This document shows, piece by piece, positions 7,878-15,709 of a DNA stretch of 35,747 bases (its first letter is position 1; each line of letters opens with the position of its first letter). The translations under genes were made by a program, and so were the position numbers. This DNA is from Pseudomonadales bacterium (GTDB lineage: Bacteria; Pseudomonadota; Gammaproteobacteria; Pseudomonadales; Azotimanducaceae): NCBI GenBank assembly GCA_028277965.1, contig JANQFF010000196.1, positions 1-35,747 of the forward strand, given 5' to 3'. The notes beneath the pieces were generated by a model. It was not told the origin of the DNA. It did no database searches and saw nothing but the letters and a program-made list of their open reading frames with translations.

Positions 7878-9266
7878 GTGAAAACCTGGCTTCAAGTTTT
7901 CGGCAGTAGCGCCCTTTTGTGGTCGGTGGTGGCAGCCGCTGACGTGGACATCGAAGCGTACGGCGATGCTGGCGTGGAACGCCTGTCTGCCTATCTCAAG
8001 ATCGATACCATCAATCCTCCAGGCAATGAGACCAGGGGTGTCGAATTCCTGGCCGCCATTCTCGATGAAGCGGGGATTGCATACGAAACTGCGGAGTCCG
8101 CGCCGGGTAGAGGTAATCTCTGGGCGCGCCTGCCGGCAGGGACGAGCAACCCGGAACCGGGGGTGGTGCTTTTACATCATATCGACGTGGTTCCGGCCAA
8201 TCGCCAGTACTGGAGCTTCGACCCGCTTTCCGGTGAGGTGAAAGACGGCTGGATCTACGGGCGCGGGGCAATTGATACAAAAGGCCTGGGAATTGCCCAG
8301 CTACAGGCATTTCTGGCTCTGAAGGAAAGCGGTATCCCGCTCAACCGCGATGTTCTCCTGGTGGCGACGGCTGATGAAGAAGCCGGAGGCTTCTTCGGGG
8401 CAGGCTGGTTGATCAAAGAGCGCCCGGAGATTTTTGAGGATGTGGGATACGTGCTCAACGAGGGCGGTTCTGCGCGTGTCTTCGGTGACACATCTGCCGT
8501 GATGGTAGAGGTCACGCAGAAAGTGCCATTGTGGCTGCGGCTGACCGCTTATGGTCAACCCGGGCATGGTTCGGCGCCGCGGGTTGAGACGTCTGTGACG
8601 CGTATGGTGAAAGCGCTGAAGAGAATCAGTGAAACAGAATTTCCGGTGCGCGTCCTTGAACCGGTGGCAAACATGCTCGAGGGAATAGCACCGTTTCAGG
8701 GTGAGCAGGACAGGCAGAAGTTTGCAACCATTGGCCATACGCCGCCTGGAGAAGACTACCTTATAGAGCTCAAGCTCAAGAACCCGGGTGTGCATGCGCT
8801 GCTCAGGAATACGTGTTCCATTACACGTCTGCAGGGAAGTTCCAAAATCAACGTGATCCCCGCTGAAGTGCATGCAGAGCTCGACTGCCGCCTGCTGCCC
8901 GACCAGAACCCGGAAGAATTCATCACGGAACTGGCGACGATCATCAGCGACCGGCAGATCTCAATTGAGAAGATCATGGGCTTCACGCCGGCTGTCAGCA
9001 CCACCGACACCCCGCTGTACAAAGCGATTACCCGTATCTCGGCAGTTGCGATGGATGCCCAGGTGATCCCCACGGTTGCCGGTGGGTTTACGGACAGCCA
9101 CTTCTTCCGGGACCTTGGCATAACGAGCTATGGTTACTCGCCATTTGCTTTCACAACGGCAGAATTCGCCGGTGTGCACGGTAACGATGAGCGGGTATCG
9201 GTCAAGAACATTCGCGAAGGGGTCCGGATCTACTTTGAACTCCTGCAGGACTTTGCTGGCCAATGA
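7878..9266 (+). CDS. Exported M20-family metallopeptidase
   Basis: 462 residues from GTG 7878, chosen because AAGGAGG ends four bases upstream and the overlapping ATG is followed at once by a stop. The N terminus VKTWLQVFGSSALLWSVVAAA is a signal peptide. Di-zinc site motifs of family M20 are intact: LLHHIDVVP (His101, Asp103), GRGAIDTKG (bridging Asp133), TADEEAGG (catalytic Glu167 and Glu168), and a C-terminal GGFTDSHFF carrying the last His. The dimerisation lid lies between ~185 and 300. These enzymes cleave small peptides, acyl-amino acids or similar amides. It overlaps the next gene by ATGA, so the two are coupled. Confidence 0.9.
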   Translation: MKTWLQVFGSSALLWSVVAAADVDIEAYGDAGVERLSAYLKIDTINPPGNETRGVEFLAAILDEAGIAYETAESAPGRGNLWARLPAGTSNPEPGVVLLHHIDVVPANRQYWSFDPLSGEVKDGWIYGRGAIDTKGLGIAQLQAFLALKESGIPLNRDVLLVATADEEAGGFFGAGWLIKERPEIFEDVGYVLNEGGSARVFGDTSAVMVEVTQKVPLWLRLTAYGQPGHGSAPRVETSVTRMVKALKRISETEFPVRVLEPVANMLEGIAPFQGEQDRQKFATIGHTPPGEDYLIELKLKNPGVHALLRNTCSITRLQGSSKINVIPAEVHAELDCRLLPDQNPEEFITELATIISDRQISIEKIMGFTPAVSTTDTPLYKAITRISAVAMDAQVIPTVAGGFTDSHFFRDLGITSYGYSPFAFTTAEFAGVHGNDERVSVKNIREGVRIYFELLQDFAGQ

Positions 9267-10249
9267 GTTCGCCGAACCTCAGATATTTCTTTTCGACGGG
9301 GAGTCGATACTCCTATCTCTCGATGGCACGTGTGCCGTTGATCGAAAAGCGCTTCGGTGTGACGTTTGACTGGATACCGGTCAACGGCAAACGCATCCGT
9401 GCTCTGCGAGGCGCGGACCCGTTCAGCGGCAACCCCGTGTCTGGGCAGTACGACTGGGGCTATCGTGAACGTGATGCCAGGGCCTGGGCCGACTACTACG
9501 GGATCGAATTCATCGAGCCCGTCGATGTCGAGTTTGATGTGGAGTGCCTTCTGCGCGGGGTGATTGCTGCGGGCCGGCAGGGAGATGTCCGCGACTACGC
9601 CTGGAAGCTGGCAAAGGAGGTTTTTGCCAACGGGGCATGGCCCCTCGACCAATCTGTGGTCGATCGGGTAGCGGATGAGTGTGACCTCGATATGGAGCGT
9701 TTCGCCGAAGGTTGTGCTGATCCGGGTGTCCAGGCTGAGCTCGAAACGAATTGTGAGACGGCGGTGGCTGCAGGTGCATTCGGCACGCCCACGCTCATAG
9801 TCGACGACGAGATCTTCTGGGGTAACGATCGTCTTGTGCTTCTTGAGCACCGCCTCGCGGGTATGACTACCGACAGCTGGGCAGTGACCGGTCTCGATCA
9901 CGTTGTGCTGCGCTCACAAGATCCTGAACGCCTCGTCGAGTTTTACCAGTCGCTTTTACGCTGTGAGGTCGAGCGTTCGGTTGGGGATTTTCTGTGGCAG
10001 CTCCGGATTGGAGACAGCCTGCTGGATGTCATGCGTGCACAGAGCCCGAAAGATGCTGCCAACATGGATCATTTCTGCCTGCGGGTGCGCGGCTTTGATG
10101 AGAAGGCTCTGCTCGATGAGCTGCACGGCCGTGATATAGAAGCTGAAGCCACCGGTAAAATCTATGGTGCGCAGGGATTTGGACCATCGATCTATCTGGT
10201 TGATCCGGATGGAAACCGCGTCGAATTGAAAGGGGTCAGGGGCGCCTGA
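9263..10249 (+). CDS. DsbA-fold 2-hydroxychromene-2-carboxylate isomerase-like domain fused to a VOC (glyoxalase/dioxygenase) domain
   Basis: 328 residues. Residues 1-200 follow the thioredoxin-fold HCCA isomerase family: LRYFFSTGSRYSYLSM at the N terminus (Ser in place of the redox Cys pair), an inserted helical domain, and the cis-proline loop GAFGTPTL (Pro176) followed by F-W-G-N-D-R-L. Residues ~207-325 are one VOC module with metal-ligand candidates His213 (LDHVVL), His270 (MDHFCL) and Glu321 (RVELKG). The two parts are normally separate proteins of ~200 and ~130 residues. Possible roles are glutathione-dependent isomerisation plus lyase or dioxygenase chemistry on aromatic intermediates; this is inference. 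It is coupled to the M20 gene by ATGA overlap, and its 3' end overlaps the convergent gene by 14 bp. Confidence 0.85.
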   Translation: MSSPNLRYFFSTGSRYSYLSMARVPLIEKRFGVTFDWIPVNGKRIRALRGADPFSGNPVSGQYDWGYRERDARAWADYYGIEFIEPVDVEFDVECLLRGVIAAGRQGDVRDYAWKLAKEVFANGAWPLDQSVVDRVADECDLDMERFAEGCADPGVQAELETNCETAVAAGAFGTPTLIVDDEIFWGNDRLVLLEHRLAGMTTDSWAVTGLDHVVLRSQDPERLVEFYQSLLRCEVERSVGDFLWQLRIGDSLLDVMRAQSPKDAANMDHFCLRVRGFDEKALLDELHGRDIEAEATGKIYGAQGFGPSIYLVDPDGNRVELKGVRGA

Positions 10250-10766
10250 CGAGTGCAATGGCCCGATCGGTCATCGAGACGACCGTACTCGCAACGAGCA
10301 ACCAGGCAAAAAGTGCATTCGGTTCGTTCAGCCAGCTCCAGCCCAGCGTGGCCGAACCAACCCCGACTCCGACGACGACAAAGTAGGCAACCCCATTGCT
10401 GCGGCCGATGGTGCTGGTACGCAGGTTATGACCGGAAAGTGCGCGGGAGTCGAGCATGTACTGAATGAACGCCAGCGGTATCAACCATGCAAGGTAATGA
10501 TTGATGAGTCCCAGCGAGGCCAGTGCCCAGCAACCGGTTGTAACAAAAGCAGCATCGGTACCGTGGTCGAGCAATCCACCGAGGGGACTTGTCTGATCGA
10601 ATTTCCTTGCGAGTTTACCGTCGAAGAAATCTGTCACGACAGCAACGACGAAAAGCCCCGAGGCGAGATACCAGGAGCCGTTGAGTATCGATTGAGCAAA
10701 AAAAGGTATCGCCAGCGCTCTGAGTGCTGTTAACAGATTTGCCCACGTAAGCCACGGATTGGTCAC
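10236..10766 (-). CDS. CDP-alcohol phosphatidyltransferase-family membrane protein
   Basis: 176 residues with about five hydrophobic helices. The family signature D-x2-D-G-x2-A-R-x8-G-x3-D-x3-D is perfect: DFFDGKLAR begins at Asp46, followed by G63, Asp67 and Asp71. Members transfer a phosphatidyl or related group from a CDP-linked donor to an alcohol (glycerol-phosphate, serine, inositol or other) in the inner membrane. The length is near that of PgsA-type enzymes, but the acceptor cannot be told. It starts 3 bp after the stop of a small lipoprotein gene, so these two are probably one transcript. The last 14 bp overlap the convergent isomerase-VOC gene. Confidence 0.88.
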   Translation of the reverse strand: MTNPWLTWANLLTALRALAIPFFAQSILNGSWYLASGLFVVAVVTDFFDGKLARKFDQTSPLGGLLDHGTDAAFVTTGCWALASLGLINHYLAWLIPLAFIQYMLDSRALSGHNLRTSTIGRSNGVAYFVVVGVGVGSATLGWSWLNEPNALFAWLLVASTVVSMTDRAIALVRRP

Positions 10767-10769
10767 TGT

Positions 10770-11213
10770 TTAGCGGCGTTCTAAACGATAGAGGACACCA
10801 CCGTCTTCAACGAACCCCCCCTCCCGTTCGAGGTCGTACTTGGCGACCAGGCGGTCGAGGACGAGGTTGATATGGTTGAGATCGGTAACAATCCTCGCAT
10901 GCGCCTGGTAAAGGTCGTTCTCGATTGCCAGAACCACGCGGCTGTCGCGGGCGATGTTCTGGGCCCAGTTACTTCGTTCGCTCTCTGCGGCGATGTAGAA
11001 ACCCCCTTCGTGATGCACTCCCCAGATGGTGACCGAGTAAGGATCCTCAGGGTTGGTTTCGAGAAGGACGTTTTCGATGTCGTTGGTAAATGACCAGTCG
11101 GATGGCCAGTCCGCAACTGTGCCATCGAGCTTACCGCCCGGAATGGGTCCTACCGGAGCCGAACAGGCACACAAAAAGCTCAGGACGAGGGGCAGTGCAT
11201 GGGCTGAACGCAT
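10770..11213 (-). CDS. Small lipoprotein, possibly with a split-barrel (pyridoxamine-phosphate-oxidase-like) fold
   Basis: 147 residues starting MRSAHALPLVLSFLCACSAP, a lipoprotein signal with lipobox L-C-A-C. The mature region contains D-P-Y-S-V-T-I-W-G-V, G-G-F-Y-I-A-A-E, W-A-Q-N-I-A and R-V-V-L-A-I-E-N-D-L-Y, which alternates strands and a helix as in FMN-binding split-barrel proteins (nitroreductase or PNPOx-like). That assignment is by pattern only and is tentative. It lies 3 bp upstream of the CDP-alcohol phosphatidyltransferase gene, which suggests an envelope role, and is divergent from the epimerase-like gene at 11300. Confidence 0.65.
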   Translation of the reverse strand: MRSAHALPLVLSFLCACSAPVGPIPGGKLDGTVADWPSDWSFTNDIENVLLETNPEDPYSVTIWGVHHEGGFYIAAESERSNWAQNIARDSRVVLAIENDLYQAHARIVTDLNHINLVLDRLVAKYDLEREGGFVEDGGVLYRLERR

Positions 11214-11299
11214 AGGGTGCCCGAATTTTCTTGTTGAAACGCTTATGCTACTTGAAGATTGGGCAAAATAAACTCAATGGATAGATGGGTGGATGAACT

Positions 11300-12247
11300 A
11301 TGTCCGAGGACGAAACTGCACCGAATGCCTCTTCCCAGGCGAGATGGTTGATCACAGGAGCGAATGGAAACCTGGGCACGCGTCTGATCCTCAACCTTCT
11401 CAACGATACGGACAGCTCAGTTGTTGCGGTTGTTCGAAGTGAACGGGCCAGGGGGGTCATTGAACAGCTGGACCTCACGCTGGATCAGCGAGAGCGGCTG
11501 GAAATCCGGGTGCTCGATTACGGGGACGAAGCTGCGCTCAGGTCTGCAGCCGAAGGCTGCACGGCAGCGGTGCATCTTGTCGGGATCCTCAAGGCCACCC
11601 CAGGTGCCTCATATGAGGAAGCACACGAACAGAGCTGTAAGGTGCTGACCCGGGCGTTGGCGGGGTCGTCCGTACAGCACCTGACATACATGTCGATTGT
11701 GGGGTCGGAAGCTTCGGCGTCGAACGCCTGCCTTGCTTCGAAAGGCCGTGCGGCGGATATCCTGCTTGGCGAATCCCTGCCTGCCTGCGTCATTCGCGTC
11801 CCAATGGTGCTTGGAGAAGGAGACTATGCGAGCTATGCGCTCAAACAGCGGGCATGCGGCAAACTCGCTTTTGGCTTTCGCCTTGCCAGCCTCGAGCAGC
11901 CGATATACGCGGGTGATGTCATCGCCGCAATCAGAGCTGCAAATCGAAACAGGGTGTCGGGTCTGCTGGACCTTGCGGGTCCTGAAGTGTTGACGCGTCG
12001 CGCCCTCACGGAACGTGCGGCCGGCCTTCTTGGCAGATCACCGCGACAGATCAGCCTGCCGATTGCTCTGGGCCGTGTGGTCCTTGGTTTGATTGAGCGA
12101 CTGACCGGTAATCCACCCGTTACGGTGGCGATGTTGGACGTGCTCGATCATGACGATGACGTGGACCCGCAACCTGCGCTGGACACCTTGAATATGGGAG
12201 GTCTGACACCGCTCGACAAAGCTCTGCAGATGGTTCTGGGAAACTAA
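11300..12247 (+). CDS. NAD(P)-binding atypical SDR / NDUFA9-like epimerase-family protein
   Basis: 315 residues with an N-terminal Rossmann fold: RWLITGANGNLGTRL carries the G-x-x-G-x-x-G pattern at residues 20-26 after a short polar leader. C-A-A-V-H-L-V-G-I-L near residue 90 and H-L-T-Y-M-S-I-V-G near 130 match the atypical/extended SDR pattern in which the Tyr-Lys catalytic pair is not conserved; no Y-x-x-x-K is evident. Such proteins often bind NADP as structural or regulatory subunits rather than as classic dehydrogenases. It is a single-gene unit, with a REP pair directly after its stop. Confidence 0.75.
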   Translation: MSEDETAPNASSQARWLITGANGNLGTRLILNLLNDTDSSVVAVVRSERARGVIEQLDLTLDQRERLEIRVLDYGDEAALRSAAEGCTAAVHLVGILKATPGASYEEAHEQSCKVLTRALAGSSVQHLTYMSIVGSEASASNACLASKGRAADILLGESLPACVIRVPMVLGEGDYASYALKQRACGKLAFGFRLASLEQPIYAGDVIAAIRAANRNRVSGLLDLAGPEVLTRRALTERAAGLLGRSPRQISLPIALGRVVLGLIERLTGNPPVTVAMLDVLDHDDDVDPQPALDTLNMGGLTPLDKALQMVLGN

Positions 12248-12248
12248 G

Positions 12249-12317
12249 AATCGCGGCTGAAGCCGCTCCTACATAGATAGATCTTGCAAACTTGCAGGAG
12301 CGGCTTCAGCCGCGATT
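12249..12317. repeat. REP-type inverted pair (REPIN-like) no. 2, best-preserved copy
   Basis: AATCGCGGCTGAAGCCGCTCCTACA at 12249-12273 and its reverse-complement copy TGCAGGAGCGGCTTCAGCCGCGATT at 12293-12317 match almost perfectly, with a 19-base loop. RNA from either strand could form a ~22-bp hairpin. It fills the space between the convergent stops of the epimerase-like gene (12247) and the esterase gene (12326). Position and structure suggest it can limit read-through in both directions. No REP-associated tyrosine transposase is in the window. Confidence 0.85.
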
Positions 12318-12325
12318 CAAGAGAT

Positions 12326-13420
12326 TTACGCGATTGCCCGGGCCAGGTAAGGCAGGCTGATCTCCATCCGGTGATCGATACCGCTGTGTGTCCCGTCAAA
12401 CTCCTCATACCGGTGACTGATCCCCGCACGACGAAGATTCTTTGATAGCTGACGGGTGCCGAAGTGGATGTGGAACTGGTCTCGCCAGCCGCAATCGATA
12501 TAGATCGCTCTGAGTTTTTTCAGGTTTGCCCGGTGTTTCGTCACCATGTGCACCGGGTCATGTGCGAGCCACCTGGCCCAGCGGCGTTCGAGGAATTCGC
12601 CCGTGTTGAGGTCATAAGGCAGACGGAATCCATTGGGCGCTTTTGGATCCGGATCGTAGGTAGCCGCCATCGCCAGCATCATGAGTGTCATGATGTCTCC
12701 GCCACCGGGTCCATGCCGTGATCTGCAGTGATCCAGAAAGCGTCGCACTCTGCCGTCGTCAAAGCCTGGCTTTTCCTGGCTTTTGATGATCGACTTTCTG
12801 CCGGGCTTGAGTGCGGGTCGCGCGTATCGCTGCAGTGCGGTCAGGACACCGGGCCATTGTGGCTTGTAGGTGAAATCGAAGTAGGCGTCACCGGAGTGGT
12901 TCCCGACCGCACCCCAGGTGTCCGGATACAGCATGCCGTGCACGATCGCTCCGTAACCACCTGATGATTTGCCAAAGCAGGCGCGGTGTCGGGCGGTCTG
13001 GAAGGTGCGTAGCTCCCGGTCCACGTATGGGACCAGTTCTCTGGTGAGGTAGTCGGCGTAACGCCCCATTGCACTGGAATTGACGTACTGGTTACCGCCG
13101 AGCGCGGTAAAACAGTCAGGGAAAGCGACAATACAAGGCGGCATGTCCCCTGCAGCGATGAGACGGTCGAGCAGATCCGGCACGTTTTCATCGAAACCTT
13201 TCCAGTTCACGTGTGCCGGACCGGCACTGGTGAAGCCAACGAGATCGAAGAGAACCGGGAAATGGCGGTTTGAGCGGTCGGGGTTGTTGTATGCAGCAGG
13301 GAGATAGACCGGAAACGGACGCTCGGAAGGGTCACCCAGGGGGTTGTTTTTCAATATGCGCGACTGATGGACAAGTGTGATGACCTGGCCGCGGTCCGAG
13401 ATCGGTAGTTTGTTCGCCAT
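12326..13420 (-). CDS. Alpha/beta-hydrolase, putative esterase (esterase D/PHB depolymerase-like family)
   Basis: 364 residues without a signal peptide. The nucleophile elbow is A-C-F-G-K-S-S-G-G-Y-G with Ser152 in G-x-S-x-G, and EEFDGTHSGIDHR near the C terminus supplies the catalytic His (345 or 350). RPFPVYLPAAY near residue 36 and HFPVLFDLVGF near residue 53 are the usual first strands of the 'putative esterase' family. No membrane segments are seen. The substrate is unknown. The start at ATG 13420 lacks a strong ribosome site. It is single and convergent with the epimerase-like gene. Confidence 0.8.
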   Translation of the reverse strand: MANKLPISDRGQVITLVHQSRILKNNPLGDPSERPFPVYLPAAYNNPDRSNRHFPVLFDLVGFTSAGPAHVNWKGFDENVPDLLDRLIAAGDMPPCIVAFPDCFTALGGNQYVNSSAMGRYADYLTRELVPYVDRELRTFQTARHRACFGKSSGGYGAIVHGMLYPDTWGAVGNHSGDAYFDFTYKPQWPGVLTALQRYARPALKPGRKSIIKSQEKPGFDDGRVRRFLDHCRSRHGPGGGDIMTLMMLAMAATYDPDPKAPNGFRLPYDLNTGEFLERRWARWLAHDPVHMVTKHRANLKKLRAIYIDCGWRDQFHIHFGTRQLSKNLRRAGISHRYEEFDGTHSGIDHRMEISLPYLARAIA

Positions 13421-13517
13421 GGTGATGGAGACCCAGCAGTGTTAAACCGCGCACATTTTAGCTCACATCAATGAGGTAGCTTGGCTGTGATATGGGATAC
13501 GGATCGCCCGCTAGCTG

Positions 13518-14420
13518 ATGGCCGCAGTACCTGAAAAAAACACACAGACGTCGCAGACCTCCATCGAGGACCTGAGCCTCGGTGTACTTCGCGAAGAGGT
13601 CCAGAAATGGCGCGAGCGGGTTCCAAGGCTTGTGGCATCGCTCCACGAAAAGAACGCCGAACTCGAACGGCTGCGGGCACAAGTGCAAGAACTCAGTCAG
13701 AAGACGACCGATGACGTGTCACCGGATGTCGATGCCGATCCTTCTGTCGAGGCAAGGGACCATCTCATTGCCTCGTTACGTCAGGAACTCCAGCAGAGGT
13801 CCGACCAGGTAAAGGGGCTGGCTGAGAAGCTGGCGCTCCTGGAAACCGAGCTCGATCACGAGCGGCACAGCTCGAGTGTCTGGTCCAAACAGTGGGAGTT
13901 TGCACGCGAGGCGCTGGATAAGTCCCGGGAAACGACCAATAACCTCGAAGATAAAGTGCAGACTCTGGAAGCGCAGATTGCAGAAACAGATGAAGTGCCG
14001 GAAGTTTCCCAGGACGAAATGCAGTCACTTCGTGAGCGTAACGAGATTCTTCACGGAAGCCTGGAACTTGCGCATCAGGAACTGGAAAACGCGGGAGTGG
14101 AATTGGACGAACTGCGGGCGAGATGTGTGCTTCTCGAAGGTGTGCAAACCCGTACAGCCACATCACACCCTATACCCGATCCGGGCGAGACGCTTGATAG
14201 TTTCACACTGATTAATGGTGTGGGTAACAAGACAGCAGCACAGCTCAGAGCCGCTGGGATCGATACCCTCGATGAGTTGGCAGAGGTATGCCCCGAAGAT
14301 CTTGAAAGCCCGACCCATCCTCTGCATCGTCTGCGCAGCCGGATCCTGAGCGGGGGTTGGATTGAGCAGGCTGTAAACCTCGTGGCGGCTCACAAGCGCA
14401 AGCTGGAGTTTTCTCCATAA
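13518..14420 (+). CDS. Coiled-coil protein with C-terminal helix-hairpin-helix-like domain
   Basis: 300 residues. Residues ~20-210 are an almost continuous charged coiled coil (repeated L-x-x-x-L heptads, rich in Glu, Arg and Gln). Residues ~230-290 contain FTLINGVGNKTAAQLRAAGI followed by D-T-L-D-E-L-A-E-V, the pattern of a helix-hairpin-helix repeat (I-x-G-V-G-x-K-T-A) seen in DNA-binding and protein-binding adaptor proteins. There is no signal peptide or transmembrane segment. A role in chromosome or cell organisation is possible but not shown. The ATG at 13518 lacks a strong Shine-Dalgarno. It stands alone and is divergent from the esterase gene. Confidence 0.75.
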   Translation: MAAVPEKNTQTSQTSIEDLSLGVLREEVQKWRERVPRLVASLHEKNAELERLRAQVQELSQKTTDDVSPDVDADPSVEARDHLIASLRQELQQRSDQVKGLAEKLALLETELDHERHSSSVWSKQWEFAREALDKSRETTNNLEDKVQTLEAQIAETDEVPEVSQDEMQSLRERNEILHGSLELAHQELENAGVELDELRARCVLLEGVQTRTATSHPIPDPGETLDSFTLINGVGNKTAAQLRAAGIDTLDELAEVCPEDLESPTHPLHRLRSRILSGGWIEQAVNLVAAHKRKLEFSP

Positions 14421-14422
14421 CA

Positions 14423-14444
14423 ACAGCGGCTTAGCTGTCGTTTT
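14423..14444 (+). terminator. Weak candidate intrinsic terminator
   Basis: ACAGC-GGCTTA-GCTGT followed by CGTTTT lies just after the coiled-coil gene's stop. The five-base stem and short T run make this a weak terminator. It also resembles a diverged REP half (GCGGCTTAGC). Confidence 0.3.
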
Positions 14445-14460
14445 GCATGTATAGGGTGCT

Positions 14461-14489
14461 TTTACATTGTCCGGCTGGATGGCTATTAT
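14461..14489 (+). promoter_or_regulatory. Near-consensus sigma-70 promoter for the Arg-rich protein gene
   Basis: TTTACA at 14461-14466 and TATTAT at 14484-14489 each match the consensus -35 and -10 in five of six positions and are separated by exactly 17 bases. Transcription would start near 14496, giving an ~85-base leader before GTG 14581. Confidence 0.55.
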
Positions 14490-14537
14490 CGCCGCACTGG
14501 TGAGTTGACGTTCACGGAAGACGTCGACCTAACCTGA

Positions 14538-14567
14538 ACCGGCTGCACCGGGGTTGGTAAAGCCGGT
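14538..14567 (+). promoter_or_regulatory. Leader hairpin just upstream of the ribosome site
   Basis: ACCGGCT (14538-14544) and AGCCGGT (14561-14567) are perfect 7-base complements around a 16-base loop. The hairpin ends four bases before the GGAG ribosome site of the Arg-rich protein gene, so it could influence translation or RNA stability. A function is inferred from position only. Confidence 0.35.
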
Positions 14568-14580
14568 GGTGGAGAACCGC

Positions 14581-14859
14581 GTGGAAAGTAGAGCGGAAAA
14601 GCGTTCAGCTCACGCTGATGACCAGCGTGAGGCGAACAAAGCAGAGACAGTAGCCGAGTCCCTTGAGGTCGGCCCGGTACCTGAACAAAACCGACGTTCG
14701 GACAGTGACCGGCGTTCCTCGAAAGATCGGCGCCGCAGCGCACGAGGGCTGTTCGAACTACGAGCGCGGCGCGATGGTGTTGTTGAAGATCGTCGACGTA
14801 TGGACAGGCGCGGAGCCGGACGGTTCAGGCTGGCATTCTGGAGACGTTCGGAAGGCTGA
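14581..14859 (+). CDS. Small highly basic Arg-rich protein of unknown function
   Basis: 92 residues from GTG 14581, chosen because GGAG at 14571-14574 is correctly spaced; a TTG 27 bases upstream is also open. The first half is acidic and polar. The second half contains repeated D-R-R and R-R-S blocks (NRRSDSDRRSSKDRRRSARG, then EDRRRMDRRG) around the hydrophobic-basic motif G-L-F-E-L-R-A-R-R-D, and the protein ends F-R-L-A-F-W-R-R-S. There is no signal peptide. Similar 'RRSG-DRR' tails occur in small uncharacterised gammaproteobacterial proteins, and a nucleic-acid or membrane-surface role would suit the charge. A strong promoter and leader hairpin support that it is expressed. The ~225 bases after it hold no clear gene. 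Confidence 0.6.
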   Translation: MESRAEKRSAHADDQREANKAETVAESLEVGPVPEQNRRSDSDRRSSKDRRRSARGLFELRARRDGVVEDRRRMDRRGAGRFRLAFWRRSEG

Positions 14860-15085
14860 ATGCGGGTCCGGCGTGACCCCAGGTTGCGCCCAGGGTACTG
14901 CACCGCTCGGCTGATTAGCCTGAGAAGACATTCCCCTCCGGATCAGTCCGTTGGCTGGTTTGTCTCCAAAAATACGCGGAATTCAGTATTTTACGGTTGG
15001 ACCCGGGCGGGCAGGATGCCGGGGACAAAACTATGTGTTTTTGTACGGGTTCTAGGTAATGCAAGTTTGTTTGGTAGGAGATGTA

Positions 15086-15709
15086 ATGAGAAACAGCGTT
15101 GTTGCTCTGGTGCTGATGTTGCTGCCATGGTCTGCCGCCTTCGCGGGAGACCCGGAAGCGGGTAAGGCGCTTTATCCGGTTTGTTCTGCCTGTCACGGTC
15201 CGACGGGGCAGGGTAATCAGGCCATGAATTCACCGAAACTCGCGGGTCAGGAGGACTGGTACCTGATCAAGCAGATGCAGTTGTTTCAGACGGATGCCAG
15301 GGGAACCGCTCCGGGTGACATGCATGGCATGCAGATGGGTGCAATGGCCAAGGGGCCTCAGCTCAAAGCGCCGGGCGCGCTGGAAAACCTCGCAGCGTAT
15401 ATAGGCACCTTTCCTGACGAGGCGCCTGTGAAAACCGTGACCGGTGATGCCGCCAACGGGCAGACGCTGTATGCCGTCTGTATTGCCTGCCATGGTGACA
15501 AGGCACAGGGTATCGAAGCTATGGCCGGACCGCGGCTTACCGGTCAGAACGACTGGTACATCGTCAACCAGATCAAGAAGTTCAAAGAAGGTCAGCGCGG
15601 TTATCACGACAGCGATATCGGCGGCCGGCAGATGCGCCCCATGGTCGCAACACTCTTGGATGACAAAGCGATCAACGACGTGGTGGCGTACATAAACTCG
15701 CTCCAGTGA
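15086..15709 (+). CDS. Di-haem cytochrome c, cytochrome c4-like
   Basis: 207 residues from ATG 15086 with AGGAG five bases upstream. The signal peptide MRNSVVALVLMLLPWSAAFAG directs export. Two tandem ~90-residue cytochrome domains follow, with haem motifs CSACH (Cys33, Cys36, His37) and CIACH (Cys132, Cys135, His136). Met-rich segments downstream of each (M-H-G-M-Q-M-G-A-M, then R-Q-M-R-P-M-V) provide the axial Met. The two-domain organisation and length match cytochrome c4, a periplasmic electron carrier to terminal oxidases. Its stop overlaps the alr GTG start (GTGA), which would couple an unrelated function. Confidence 0.88.
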   Translation: MRNSVVALVLMLLPWSAAFAGDPEAGKALYPVCSACHGPTGQGNQAMNSPKLAGQEDWYLIKQMQLFQTDARGTAPGDMHGMQMGAMAKGPQLKAPGALENLAAYIGTFPDEAPVKTVTGDAANGQTLYAVCIACHGDKAQGIEAMAGPRLTGQNDWYIVNQIKKFKEGQRGYHDSDIGGRQMRPMVATLLDDKAINDVVAYINSLQ

